NCBI RefSeq assembly: GCF_900188255.1
Contig: NZ_FZNS01000005.1
Coordinates: forward strand, 62,001 to 126,000
DNA from: Hymenobacter mucosus
Lineage (GTDB): Bacteria; Bacteroidota; Bacteroidia; Cytophagales; Hymenobacteraceae
Direction of reading: 5' to 3'
DNA: 64,000 nt
The notes beneath the pieces are model-generated. The model was not told the origin of the DNA and did not search any database. It worked only from the letters and a program-made list of their open reading frames with translations. Each line of letters opens with the position of its first letter. The stretch's first letter is position 1. Shown here piece by piece: positions 44,763 to 54,001 of the stretch. Both the position numbers and the translations under genes were made by a program.

Positions 44763-45296
44763 TTACCAACTCTTGCGACGTACTTCGGAAGAGGGGTAAG
44801 CCGTGGTACGGTCGCCGTACGACGTGTTGCTCAGGTAAGCACCGTTAGAGGCAAACGTAGCCGAACCAGCAGGAGCAAGGCTGTTCATGCCAGCAGCGGG
44901 CGAAGCAGCTTCAGCAGCGGCAATAGCCGCCATAGCGTTGGCGTTGCCCGTGCTGTTGGCTTTCGCCGTGGCCGATCCTTTCGCCAGACCAGCGCGGTAG
45001 GCGGCTACCCGGCGCTGCTCGGCCCGGCGGGCGGCGGCTACGCGAGCGGCTTCGGCTTTGCGCTTGTTGTCGGCGTTTTTACCAATGGCGTAACCTAAGC
45101 CAGCACCAGCGGCGCCACCCACGGCACCACCTACTACGCGGTTGCGCTTGTTGATGAGGGCACCAGCGGCGGCACCACCCAAGCCACCAATGATGGCACC
45201 TTTAGCATGGGAGCTAACCTTGCGGTCTTGAGCAAAGCTGCTGGCAATTGTGGTGAAAAACATCACCAGGGCGAGAAACAAACTTACCTTTTTCAT
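44763..45296 (-). CDS. exported glycine-zipper protein
   Basis: The 177-residue protein has a signal peptide (MKKVSLFLALVMFFTTIASS, cleavage near SFAQ). A glycine zipper follows (about residues 33-72, with GAIIGGLGGAAAGALI and GAVGGAAGAGLGYAIG), and then an Ala/Arg/Glu-rich helical tail. Glycine zippers of this YMGG-like type pack into membranes or oligomers; small exported ones are often outer-membrane or stress related. No specific function can be given. It shares its start-proximal leader sequence with the neighbouring lipoprotein gene. Confidence 0.85.
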   Translation of the reverse strand: MKKVSLFLALVMFFTTIASSFAQDRKVSSHAKGAIIGGLGGAAAGALINKRNRVVGGAVGGAAGAGLGYAIGKNADNKRKAEAARVAAARRAEQRRVAAYRAGLAKGSATAKANSTGNANAMAAIAAAEAASPAAGMNSLAPAGSATFASNGAYLSNTSYGDRTTAYPSSEVRRKSW

Positions 45297-45492
45297 GAGA
45301 ATAGAAATTTAGGTTCAGTGGGCCGAGGACCGGCAGCCCTGAACTGGGTTTTGCAAGCACCATGCCAATACGGAAAGCCAACTCTTCAAGTTGAGCTTGC
45401 CAAGTAGGCAGCACAGGAGCGGCCCTACTAGTGGCAGATGCTGAAAAATGTACGTAAGCGGCAGCCAGCGCGGATTTTTCGTACTACACCAG

Positions 45493-45798
45493 ATGAAAGA
45501 TCAACTCTTATTTCGGGTAACTGAATGCGTGCCGCTCACGGGCCTTGGTGTACTGCTGCTGGGGGCCGAGGTAGCCCCATTGCTTGCCAGCCTCGCCCTG
45601 CATACTGCCTTGGCGCTCACGCTACGGTACTCGTCGGGCCGTTCGGTAGCGGCCGTAGCTACGGTGGAGGAGGTAGCCCGGCCCGGCGAATTGCCAGTCC
45701 GGGCGTTGCTGCTCACCCAGGAAGCGGCTGGTCCTGTGCCGGTTGGTACGGAAGTATGGTGGTCGGGCACCGAAATAGGGTGGGAGCAGCTGCTTTAG
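45493..45798 (+). CDS. small hydrophobic-to-beta protein of unknown function
   Basis: The 101-residue frame starts at the ATG of MKDQLLFRVTECVP. A Leu/Ala-rich central stretch (GLGVLLLGAEVAPLLASLAL) may be a membrane helix or buried hairpin. The C-terminal part has short strands (VRALLLTQEAAGPVPVGTEVWW). Codon usage is like that of its neighbours. Its stop codon overlaps the convergent esterase stop by four bases. I recognise no family. A longer frame starting at 45448 is possible. Confidence 0.6.
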   Translation: MKDQLLFRVTECVPLTGLGVLLLGAEVAPLLASLALHTALALTLRYSSGRSVAAVATVEEVARPGELPVRALLLTQEAAGPVPVGTEVWWSGTEIGWEQLL

Positions 45799-46709
45799 CG
45801 CAGCCAGCCGCCGGCATCCAGCCAGTTTTGGAGGCGGTCAGTCCAGTTGTCTTTGGTGGTTTTGTTGAGCATCCCAAAACCATGGCCACCCTGCGGGTAT
45901 AAGTGCATTTCTGCGGGTACTTGGTGGTGGAGGCAGGCCTCGTAAAAAGCTAAGCTGTTCTGCACCTTCACGGTTTGGTCATCGGCGGCGTGCACCAGAA
46001 ACGTAGGTGGAGTCTGTGCCGACACTTGAAGCTCGTTGGAATAGAGCCGAATTTGGCCCGCGCTTGGCTTCTCCCCAATAAGGTTGGCGCGAGAGCCCGC
46101 ATGCATGAGCGTATCTGAGAAGCTAATAACCGGATATAGCAGCATCAGAAAATCGGGTCGTACGGAAGTATTGTCGTTAGTGGCGCCGGCTGGCTTGGCG
46201 AAATGCGTGCCCGCCGTGGACGCCAAGTGCCCGCCCGCAGAAAAGCCCATCAGCCCTACCCGCGCTGCATTTATACCAAACTCCGTGGCCCGCTGGCGCA
46301 CCATCCGAATAGCCTGTTGGGCATCTAGCAGCGGGGCAATTGATTTATCGACTTGGCTTTGGTCGTTGGGTAGGCGGTACTTAAGTACGAAAGCCGTGAC
46401 CCCCATTTCATTGAGGCGCTTGGCTACGTCGTAGCCCTCGTGGTCGATAGCCAGCCGTGCATAGCCGCCACCAGGACAGATAATAATGGCCGTGCCGTTG
46501 GCTTTGGCGGGTTTGTACACCGTAAGCGTGGGCTGTATTACCTGAGCAATGCGGATGCTGCCGTTGGCTTGCTTATCCACTACTTCCTGCACCTTACTTG
46601 CCTTAGAAGCAGGAATAGGACCAGAATAAAGGGGTATGACTGGCTGGGTTTGCGCCATCAGGAAAGAGGAAGGAATGCTGAAAAGAACAGAAAGTAGGAA
46701 GGCTCGCAT
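45795..46709 (-). CDS. exported alpha/beta hydrolase (BD-FAE/acetyl-esterase-like)
   Basis: The 304-residue protein has a signal peptide (MRAFLLSVLFSIPSSFLMAQ). The hydrolase part has an oxyanion PGGGY (about residue 79), the nucleophile S157 in GFSAGG, the acid in VHAADDQTVKV, and the base in GGHGFG. The layout matches Bacteroidota polysaccharide-associated esterases and xylan-esterase-like proteins. It probably removes acyl groups from sugars in the periplasm, but no carbohydrate-utilisation locus surrounds it. It overlaps the convergent gene by four bases. Confidence 0.87.
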   Translation of the reverse strand: MRAFLLSVLFSIPSSFLMAQTQPVIPLYSGPIPASKASKVQEVVDKQANGSIRIAQVIQPTLTVYKPAKANGTAIIICPGGGYARLAIDHEGYDVAKRLNEMGVTAFVLKYRLPNDQSQVDKSIAPLLDAQQAIRMVRQRATEFGINAARVGLMGFSAGGHLASTAGTHFAKPAGATNDNTSVRPDFLMLLYPVISFSDTLMHAGSRANLIGEKPSAGQIRLYSNELQVSAQTPPTFLVHAADDQTVKVQNSLAFYEACLHHQVPAEMHLYPQGGHGFGMLNKTTKDNWTDRLQNWLDAGGWLR

Positions 46710-46736
46710 CAGAAGCAGGAAGTAGTGTGCAGCAGA

Positions 46737-47519
46737 TTACGTGGAAAGTAGGTGGGTAGCTGCCTTTTTCAGCGCTGCCGACTGACTCCACGTTTGCAAC
46801 TGCGTGGCCACGGCGGCAGCTACGGCTCTCCGCGTACGGCTTTGCACATCGGCGTAGCCCTCAATCAGCTTGCGCGTGTTGCGCAGGGGCACGGTTGACA
46901 GCAGCGGAAGTAGCTTTTCTAACACTTGGCGCACGGCATCATCTATGAGGGGGCTGATAGTGCGGGCCTGTACTAAGATGTCGGCGAGGCGTTGTACGGG
47001 CACAAAACCTGCGTGCAATAGCTTGCCAAGCGTTTGTCCTAGCGCATGCGGCACCAGGCGGCTAGTCTCTATTGACGCCAAGAGCGCCTCTATCGCCACA
47101 GCCCGGCAGGCCGACGCACTATGCGTGAGCCTCAAGGCCAGAATAAGCGTGGCGGGCGCGGAGAGACCAGGGCCAACCGATAAAAAAGAGTGCAGTACCG
47201 TTTATAGAGCCTCCTGAACTGTGGAATCGGCCTGAATTGTTTTGCAGCCCAAGCGGATTAGGTGCCAGTATACTTGGTCGGCATTATGTGGCAGTAGGGT
47301 AAGCAGAAAGGGTAAATCAGTTTGTAAGGAGCACAGCGAGTCCCAGCCGTTGTCCTTAGGAAGCGGCACGTGGTGGGAGTATAGCAACAAGTAGTTCGGT
47401 AGGCGCTGGCGCTCAGAAACGGTAGCGGTTACTTGCAATTCCAACCAGGTGTTGGTCACTTCAGGCTGTTTGCTCCAGCTTTGTTTGTAGGTCTGCGACA
47501 GAGACCTAAAATATGTCAA
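46737..47519 (-). pseudogene. remnant of a DUF6493-like gene with an in-frame stop
   Basis: Two minus-strand stretches in the same frame (47519-47205 and 47201-46737) are separated by one TAA at 47202-47204. Read across it, they look like the C-terminal third of large DUF6493-type proteins: LPFLLTLLPHNADQVYWHLIRLG, then LSAPATLILALRLTHSASACRAVAIEALL, then the basic PLRNTRKLIEGYADV end. The N-terminal part is missing: an in-frame TAA lies directly upstream, at the border of A+T-rich DNA. So this is probably a truncated gene inactivated by a stop codon. Family assignment is from memory of conserved blocks and is moderately sure. Confidence 0.6.
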
Positions 47520-47698
47520 TTAAACTTATTATTACTAATGAAATTAGCTAAAAATAGAAACGGATGAATGTATGGCGGATAACCATGTTAGCGAAGATAA
47601 AATGTGGTTTGATCTGTAAAGGGGGCGTTATTTCTTAAAGCTAAGAACCAATGTATTCTAATACTACTAGCTAAATGAGTAGCAGTTATAGGTATGCT

Positions 47699-47749
47699 AA
47701 AAAAATGAGACTTGCAGACTGATTCCACAGGAATCAGTCTGCAAGTCTC
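47699..47749 (-). terminator. terminator of the RND efflux operon
   Basis: A perfect 20-bp stem (47707-47726 with 47730-47749) with a three-base loop is followed on the minus strand by a T7 run (A tract 47699-47705). It ends the tolC-acrA-acrB-like operon. Confidence 0.9.
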
Positions 47750-47791
47750 AACACGCGGGACCATCTAACACGATAGCCGCTACCTTACTAC

Positions 47792-50700
47792 TTAGGCGGG
47801 ACTTGGCGCAGGATGTTCGCCTTGGCCAGGAGCGTCAGGGTGGCCGCCGTGCTCTTCATCAGGCTTATAGTTGGCTTCTAGCTCAGCTAGCTTCTCCTTG
47901 CCATAGGCGAAGCGGGTGATAAGCACATACAGCACAGGCACAATGAAAATAGCTAGCAACGTAGCCGAAATCATACCGCCAAGTACCGTCCAGCCAATAG
48001 TTTGGCGGCTTTGAGCACCAGCCCCGGAGGCAAACACCAGGGGCAATACCCCCAGAATGAAGGCCAACGACGTCATGATGATAGGACGCAGACGGAGACG
48101 CACGGCTTCCAGCGTGGCTTCTACCAGCGGCATTCCTTTATCCACGCGCTCCTTCGCAAATTCGATAATCAGAATGGCGTTCTTTGCCGACAAACCAATC
48201 AGCGTGATCAAGCCAATTTGGGCGTACACGTTGTTGGTGAGTTTGGGTAGGAAAATGAGCGCCACAATAGCTCCGAACGCGCCCAGCGGTACGGCCAGCA
48301 GCACGGAGAAAGGTACCGACCAGCTTTCGTACAGGGCAGCCAGGAACAAGAACACGAACGTGAGCGACAGGGCGAAGATGTATACCGTTTGACCACCTGC
48401 TAGCTGCTCTTCTCGGCTCAAGCCCGAGAACTCAAACCCGTAACCCGCGGGCAACGACTGGGCCGCCGTTTCGCGCAGGGCGTTGATAGCATCACCGGAG
48501 CTATAGCCAGGGGCCGGGTTTCCGTTGATTTCAGCGGAGCGGAACAGGTTGTAGTGCGAAATAAGCGGGGCCGACTCTGTGCGCTGGTAGCTGGTAAGTG
48601 TGCTCAAGGGCACCATACCGCCGGAACTGTTGCGTACGTAGTACTGGCCCAGGTTGCTGATATCGGCACGGTACATGGAGTCGGCTTGGGTTACTACGCG
48701 GAAGTTTCGGCCGTACACCGTGAAGTCGTTCACGTAGGCCGAGCCTAGGTAGGTACGCAGGGCCGTGCCAATATCAGAGATGGAAACTCCTAGCTTCTTG
48801 GCCTTTTCCCGGTCGATGGTGAGCTGGTAGCCGGGCGTATTGGCGGTAAAGAAGGAGAAGGCCCCCGTAATTTCTGGTCGCTTGCGCAGAGCACCCAGGA
48901 AGTTCTGCAGTTGAGCATCAAACTTCTTGATGTCGCCGCCTGCCTCACGTTCCTGCAGTACAAAGGAGAAACCGCCCGTGTTGCCCAAGCCCGGAATAGC
49001 CGGCGGTGAAATAACCACCACGTTGGCTTCCTTAAGGCGGCTGAGGCGCTGCTGAATGGTAGCAATAAGACCTTGCAACTGTACCTCCTTGTCTTTGCGC
49101 TCTTCCCAAGGCTCAAGCTGGCAGAACACCGTACCACTGTTCGACTTGGAGGAGAAGTTTACCGCATTCAAGCCACCAAGACCGGCATAGTGCCGGATGC
49201 CCTTGATCTTACTCAACTCCTTCATAATCTCGTTGAGCGTGTTTACCGTGCGCTCCGTGGAGGAGGCTTCGGGCAAGTTGAAGGTTACGATAATTCGGCC
49301 CTCATCTTCAGTAGGAATAAAGCCGCCGGGCTTTTTGGCAAACAGGAGGCCCGTGCCAGCAATAATGCAGACCAGAATAATAACCACAAAGCGCGAGTTC
49401 TTGATGCCGCGCTGCACGCCGTTGCCGTACTTGTTGGTTACCTTATCAAACCAGGTGTTGAACTTGTAGAACAGGCGGTCAAGACCGGTAGAGTTTTCAT
49501 CGCGCTTGTGCGGCTTGAGTAGGAGCACGCACAACGCAGGCGTGAGCGAAAGCGCTACAAAGGCCGAGATGATTACCGAAATGGCAATAGTAATAGCGAA
49601 CTGCTGGTACAAGCGGCCCGTGATGCCCGGAATGAAGCCTACCGGTACGAACACGGCCGCCAGAATCAGGGCAATGGCAATAACCGGAGCCGAAATTTCG
49701 CGCATGGCCGCCAGGGTGGCGTCCAGCGGGCTCAGGCCCCGTTCGTTCATGTTGTGTTCCACGGCTTCCACCACCACAATGGCGTCGTCGACCACAATAC
49801 CAATGGCCAGCACGAAGCCAAACATGGTGAGCGTGTTGATGGTGAAGCCCAGCGGAATAAACATGATGAACGTACCCACAATGGACACCGGAATAGCCAG
49901 CACCGGAATCAGGGTGGAACGCCAGCTTTGCAGGAACAGGAACACTACGATGATAACCAGCACCAAGGCTTCCACCAGCGTGTGCAGCACTTCCTCAATA
50001 GACACCTTCACCACGGATGCGGCCTCAAACGGTACCACGTAAGCGAGGTCGGCGGGGAACTGCTTTTTGAGCTGCTCCATGGTGTTGTTCACGTTCTCGT
50101 AGGTTTCGAGGGCGTTAGCACCAGGCGCTTGATATACCAGCAGGTAGGCGGCGCGTTTGCCGTCCACAAAAGAGTTGTTGGCGTAGTTAAATTTGCCCAG
50201 TTCCAAACGAGCAACATCCTTCAAGTAGACTACCGAGCCGTCATCGGGCCGGGTTTTTACAATGATGTTGCCGAACTCTTCTGTATCGGTTAGGCGGCCC
50301 TTCACAAACACGATGTACTCAAAGGTTTGCCCGGTTTGGGCCGGGGGAGCACCAATGGAGCCGGCCGCAATCTGCGCGTTCTGCTCCTGAATGGCGGCCG
50401 TTACTTCCTGGGCCGTAACCCCTAGCTGAGCCAGTTTATCAGGCTTGATCCACACGCGCATGGAAAAGTCATCGGCGCGCGATACAATGTCGCCGACACC
50501 TTTGGTGCGCAACAGGGCGTCCTTAATAAAGACGTTAGCGTAGTTGTCGAGGAAGGTAGTGTTGTGGCTACCGTTAGGAGCGTAGAGTGCTACCAGCATC
50601 AGAATGCTGGGGTTACGTTTCCGCACAATCAGGCCGAGGCGCTGCACTTCCTGTGGCAGGGTAGGCTGGGCAATGCCTACCCGGTTCTGCACGTCGAGGG

Positions 50701-51013
50701 CAGCAATGTTGATGTCGGTGCCTACCTCAAAGTTCACCGTCATGCTCATCTGCCCATTGCTGGTGCTGTTGCTTTGCAGGTAGGTCATGCCCGGCGTGCC
50801 GTTCACCTGCACTTCCACGGGCGTGGCTACGGTCTGCTCCACCGTTTGGGCGTCGGCGCCGGTGTAGGTGCCCGAAACGGATACCGTGGGGGGCGTAATT
50901 TCCGGGTACTGCCCAACGGGCAAATTCAGGATGGCCAGCACCCCGACCAGCACAATCACCAGGGAGGTGACAATGGCCGTGACGGGACGCCGGATAAAGG
51001 TTTCTGCAATCAT
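47792..51013 (-). CDS. RND efflux pump inner-membrane subunit (AcrB/HAE1 family)
   Basis: The 1073-residue proton-driven drug exporter is full length for HAE1-RND. It has the N-terminal FIRRPVTAIVTSLVIVLVG, proton-relay aspartates in TM4 (AIGIVVDDAIVVVEAVEH, about residues 400-418), the two large periplasmic loops, and the TM7-12 half (SWSVPFSVLLAVPLG, GLITLIGLSAKNAILIIEF). The C-terminal His/Pro/Glu-rich tail (HGGHPDAPGQGEHPAP) is unusual. It is the last gene of an operon with a TolC-type and an adaptor gene. Together they form a complete tripartite pump, with no regulator directly beside it. Confidence 0.96.
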   Translation of the reverse strand: MIAETFIRRPVTAIVTSLVIVLVGVLAILNLPVGQYPEITPPTVSVSGTYTGADAQTVEQTVATPVEVQVNGTPGMTYLQSNSTSNGQMSMTVNFEVGTDINIAALDVQNRVGIAQPTLPQEVQRLGLIVRKRNPSILMLVALYAPNGSHNTTFLDNYANVFIKDALLRTKGVGDIVSRADDFSMRVWIKPDKLAQLGVTAQEVTAAIQEQNAQIAAGSIGAPPAQTGQTFEYIVFVKGRLTDTEEFGNIIVKTRPDDGSVVYLKDVARLELGKFNYANNSFVDGKRAAYLLVYQAPGANALETYENVNNTMEQLKKQFPADLAYVVPFEAASVVKVSIEEVLHTLVEALVLVIIVVFLFLQSWRSTLIPVLAIPVSIVGTFIMFIPLGFTINTLTMFGFVLAIGIVVDDAIVVVEAVEHNMNERGLSPLDATLAAMREISAPVIAIALILAAVFVPVGFIPGITGRLYQQFAITIAISVIISAFVALSLTPALCVLLLKPHKRDENSTGLDRLFYKFNTWFDKVTNKYGNGVQRGIKNSRFVVIILVCIIAGTGLLFAKKPGGFIPTEDEGRIIVTFNLPEASSTERTVNTLNEIMKELSKIKGIRHYAGLGGLNAVNFSSKSNSGTVFCQLEPWEERKDKEVQLQGLIATIQQRLSRLKEANVVVISPPAIPGLGNTGGFSFVLQEREAGGDIKKFDAQLQNFLGALRKRPEITGAFSFFTANTPGYQLTIDREKAKKLGVSISDIGTALRTYLGSAYVNDFTVYGRNFRVVTQADSMYRADISNLGQYYVRNSSGGMVPLSTLTSYQRTESAPLISHYNLFRSAEINGNPAPGYSSGDAINALRETAAQSLPAGYGFEFSGLSREEQLAGGQTVYIFALSLTFVFLFLAALYESWSVPFSVLLAVPLGAFGAIVALIFLPKLTNNVYAQIGLITLIGLSAKNAILIIEFAKERVDKGMPLVEATLEAVRLRLRPIIMTSLAFILGVLPLVFASGAGAQSRQTIGWTVLGGMISATLLAIFIVPVLYVLITRFAYGKEKLAELEANYKPDEEHGGHPDAPGQGEHPAPSPA

Positions 51014-51115
51014 GATGGGGCGTTTAGCTGTGCGCTTGGTTCAAGTAGCCCTAGCTCCTTCCTCGCGCTGCGTGGGAGGGGAGTTAGCCTTCTAATCCTA
51101 GCCACTCGTTAGTTC

Positions 51116-52270
51116 TTATTTCGCGGCTCCTTGAGCCGGGGCACCCGCTTGGGCTTGCGCTGGTGTGCCCGTCTGGATTGTGCCGCCATCACGCAGGCGC
51201 TGAATGCCTTCGGTTACTACCTGGTCGCCTTCTTTAATGCCGCTGATAATAACAATCTGGTCGCGCAGGCGCGGGCCGAGCTGCACTTTGCGCTGGTAGG
51301 CTTTGCTGCTGTCGCCGGCAATAAATACAAAGTTCTCGCCCATTTGCTCGGTTACGGCTTTGTACGGAATTACAATACGGCGGCCCGACTGGCGGTTCAG
51401 CACGTTCAGTACGGCGCTCATACCGTCCTTCAGCTCGCGTTTGGGGTTGGAGAACTGCACCCGAATCTGTACGGTACCGGTTTGCTGGTTTACGCCCCGG
51501 TCAATAGCTAGTATCTTACCCGGCTGGTTGTAGCGCGTGCCATTGGGCAGCACCAGGCGGAAGGTAGAGTCGGCGCGGCTGCCGGTTTGGCGCTGCAAGT
51601 CCACAAAGCGGCTCAGGTCGGCTTCGGTAATCACGAAGTCTACGCCCATAGGGTCCTCCCCGCTGATGGTATTGAGCAAGGTACTGCCGGGGCTCACCTG
51701 AGAACCCAGGCGCACTTGCGAAATGCCAATGCGACCCGTGAAAGGCGCGTTGATGATGGAATAATCAAGATCGGTGCGCGCCGCCGATACGGCGGCCTGG
51801 GCCTCGGCTACCTGGCTTTGCGCCGTAGCGTACGAGGTGGCTGCGTTGTCCACAATCTGGCGGGCAATAGCGTCTTGCTTGGCTAGGCGCTCGTAGCGGT
51901 CCAGGTTTACCCGGGCGTTCTGCACAGTGGCCTGGGTGCTACGCAAGCCGGCTAGGGCCTGCTGGTAAGCCGCCTGGTACTTGCGCCGGTCAATCTCGTA
52001 GAGCGGCTTGCCTTTCGTGACCACATCCCCTTCTTTAAAGTAAAGCTGGGTGATGAAGCCCGCGACTTGGCTGCGCAGCTCTACGTTGTTGATGGCTACG
52101 ACCGTAGCCGGATACTCATCGTAGTACACGGCGTCGGAAACTTGGGCGGCCATTAGCGTCACGGGCGTAGCCGGCGGCGGACCAGCCGGTTTGTCGGCTT
52201 CTTTGTTGCCGCAGCTCACAAGGGCGTAGAAGCCCGCAGCGTAAGACAGGGCTAGAATAGTCTTCTTCAT
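51116..52270 (-). CDS. RND efflux periplasmic adaptor (AcrA-like lipoprotein)
   Basis: The 384-residue membrane fusion protein starts with a lipoprotein signal and C20 (ALVSCGNKE). It has the lipoyl/hairpin region (about 60-190, with VEGDVV-like FKEGDVVTKGKPLYEID and a coiled-coil hairpin), the beta-barrel segment (INAPFTGRIGISQVRLGSQVS), and the membrane-proximal domain (IPYKAVTEQMGENFVFIAG). It links the pump to the TolC channel in the periplasm. It lies 102 bases ahead of the pump gene and 25 bases behind the TolC gene, so the three are one operon. Confidence 0.94.
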   Translation of the reverse strand: MKKTILALSYAAGFYALVSCGNKEADKPAGPPPATPVTLMAAQVSDAVYYDEYPATVVAINNVELRSQVAGFITQLYFKEGDVVTKGKPLYEIDRRKYQAAYQQALAGLRSTQATVQNARVNLDRYERLAKQDAIARQIVDNAATSYATAQSQVAEAQAAVSAARTDLDYSIINAPFTGRIGISQVRLGSQVSPGSTLLNTISGEDPMGVDFVITEADLSRFVDLQRQTGSRADSTFRLVLPNGTRYNQPGKILAIDRGVNQQTGTVQIRVQFSNPKRELKDGMSAVLNVLNRQSGRRIVIPYKAVTEQMGENFVFIAGDSSKAYQRKVQLGPRLRDQIVIISGIKEGDQVVTEGIQRLRDGGTIQTGTPAQAQAGAPAQGAAK

Positions 52271-52295
52271 ATAGGTACTGGAAGCGGCGGAAGGC

Positions 52296-53645
52296 TTAGT
52301 AGGACGTGGGCAGATTGCCCTGAGCGCGCAGCAAGTCTACCTTGCTGCTCAGCACCTGAAACAGGGCGCTGTAATAATTGAGCTGGGCGGTGCGAAGGGT
52401 GCTTTGGGCAATGATGACGTCGAGGTAGGTTTTGATGCCCTCGCGGTACTGTAGGTTCACCACCGAGTACACCTCCTTCGACAAGGCTAGGTTGCGCTGC
52501 CCAATGAGGTAATCGGTGTAATACCCTTTGTAGGTAGATAAAGCCTGCTCAAACTCCGTGTTGATGCGGTTGCGCGTAGCCAGAATATCCTGGTCGATGC
52601 GCTGATCGGTGAGGCGTTCCCGCCGTAGGTTTTGCAGGCGCCTAGTGCCCTGGAAAATAGGTAAGCTCAGCTGAAGCCCAGCGTAGGAGTTGGGGAACCG
52701 CTGGCTGTATAAGTCGCCGAAGTTGTTGTTCTGAAATACCGCGTTGTAGTTGCCGAAGGCCGATACGGAGGGCAGGAAGCCCCAGCGGTAATAGCTAATC
52801 TGGGCCGACTGCAGTGCTTTCTGCGTCTGCAGCTGTTGAAACTCAATGCGGTTGGTGGGGTCGAGCGCTACGGCCGTGTCCACTACCGCTTCGCGCATCA
52901 GCCGGATGGTGTCGTACTGCAAGGTGAGCGGCTGCGGACCAGCCAAGCCCATTAGTTCCTTTAAGTAAGCGCCCTTGGCCTTAATGGCTTCAATGGCCTG
53001 CTTGCGCGCTACAATGGAGTTGTTAAGTAAAATCTCGGCCTGCTTGAAGTCTGTTTTGTCAACGATACCTGCATCGTAGCGGGCCCGCGCATCCTGAAGG
53101 CTACGCTGCAGGCGCACAATGTCCTCGTTTAGCACGTCTAGCTGGCGCTGGGAGAGTAGCACGTCATAAAACGCTTTGCTCACATCCGTCACCACGTCGA
53201 TGCGCACGCCAATGGTGTTCTGCTGGTAGAACTGCCGCGAGGGCCGGGCCGTGCGTAGGGCCAGCCGCACATCGTTGTTGTAAATAGCTTGGGTAGCGCC
53301 CACGCCCACCGTGGAAGTATTGCGCAAGCCAATTTGGCGCGGCGTGTTTACCCCATCAATCGGAATTACCGAGTAGGGCAGCTGAAAATAATGCTGACCC
53401 GTGGCATTGAGGTTTACTTGGGGCAGCCAGCCCGACAACCCAATGCGAATGGTGGCCTCGTTGGTTTCTTCATCAATGCGAGCTTGGCGCAGGGCAGGCT
53501 GGTTTTGCAGCGCGTACTGAAGGCACTGTTCCAGCGTGAGCTGATTGCCAGATGGAGGAGGAGCCGTGGGCTGGGCCCGCGCCCACACGGGGACAAGCCA
53601 GACAAGACCTAGCAGTAGCCGAAGCGCCCGTTTCATGTGTTTCAT
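52296..53645 (-). CDS. TolC family outer-membrane efflux protein
   Basis: The protein is 449 residues from MKHMKRALRLLLG. It has a signal peptide ending near ARAQ and then two internal TolC-like repeats with the LTLEQCLQYALQNQPALRQARID entry helix. The repeat includes TRNRINTEFEQALSTYKGY, and each half has the long alpha-helical tunnel pattern. It is the first gene of the efflux operon, so its promoter should lie in the 356-base gap upstream. An ATG three codons later is an equally possible start. Confidence 0.92.
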   Translation of the reverse strand: MKHMKRALRLLLGLVWLVPVWARAQPTAPPPSGNQLTLEQCLQYALQNQPALRQARIDEETNEATIRIGLSGWLPQVNLNATGQHYFQLPYSVIPIDGVNTPRQIGLRNTSTVGVGATQAIYNNDVRLALRTARPSRQFYQQNTIGVRIDVVTDVSKAFYDVLLSQRQLDVLNEDIVRLQRSLQDARARYDAGIVDKTDFKQAEILLNNSIVARKQAIEAIKAKGAYLKELMGLAGPQPLTLQYDTIRLMREAVVDTAVALDPTNRIEFQQLQTQKALQSAQISYYRWGFLPSVSAFGNYNAVFQNNNFGDLYSQRFPNSYAGLQLSLPIFQGTRRLQNLRRERLTDQRIDQDILATRNRINTEFEQALSTYKGYYTDYLIGQRNLALSKEVYSVVNLQYREGIKTYLDVIIAQSTLRTAQLNYYSALFQVLSSKVDLLRAQGNLPTSY

Positions 53646-54001
53646 ATCGTAAGTAAAGCAGCTACTACACGGCATAGCTGATGCACTGCTGACCATCCTT
53701 TGGGCCAGTCACCATTCCAAACATCAGGCGCAAGGACGCAGCTATGTGCCTGCACGCTGCCTGAAGTCGGCCGTATTCTGTGAAAAACCTGACCTCCCAG
53801 TTGGCTGTCAGGGTAGTACCTAGTCAAGAATATTCAGGGCTGAATAAAATTTTGTCCTTGGATTACAAGGGTGGTAAACCACGCACCGGGCAAAAGGTTG
53901 TGGGCCTTTCAGAGAAATACTTTTTGCTGACCGGCGCCGAAAGGCTTACTGTCGCGGTTGCTATTTTCTTACTGTTGAGTAAGCTCAGAGCCAGTGTGGG
54001 C
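53646..54001. other. 356-base gap between the TolC gene and pbpC
   Basis: No gene was recognised. The gap should hold the promoter of the efflux operon on the minus strand, but I found no exact TAnnTTTG box. A plus-strand frame at 53780-54028 has poor protein-like sequence and runs into pbpC antisense; I do not accept it as a gene. Confidence 0.5.

Noticed and set aside
49506..50293. Two long plus-strand frames opposite the RND pump gene
   Set aside because: They mirror the codons of a conserved pump and have low-complexity Met/Thr/His sequence. Not genes.
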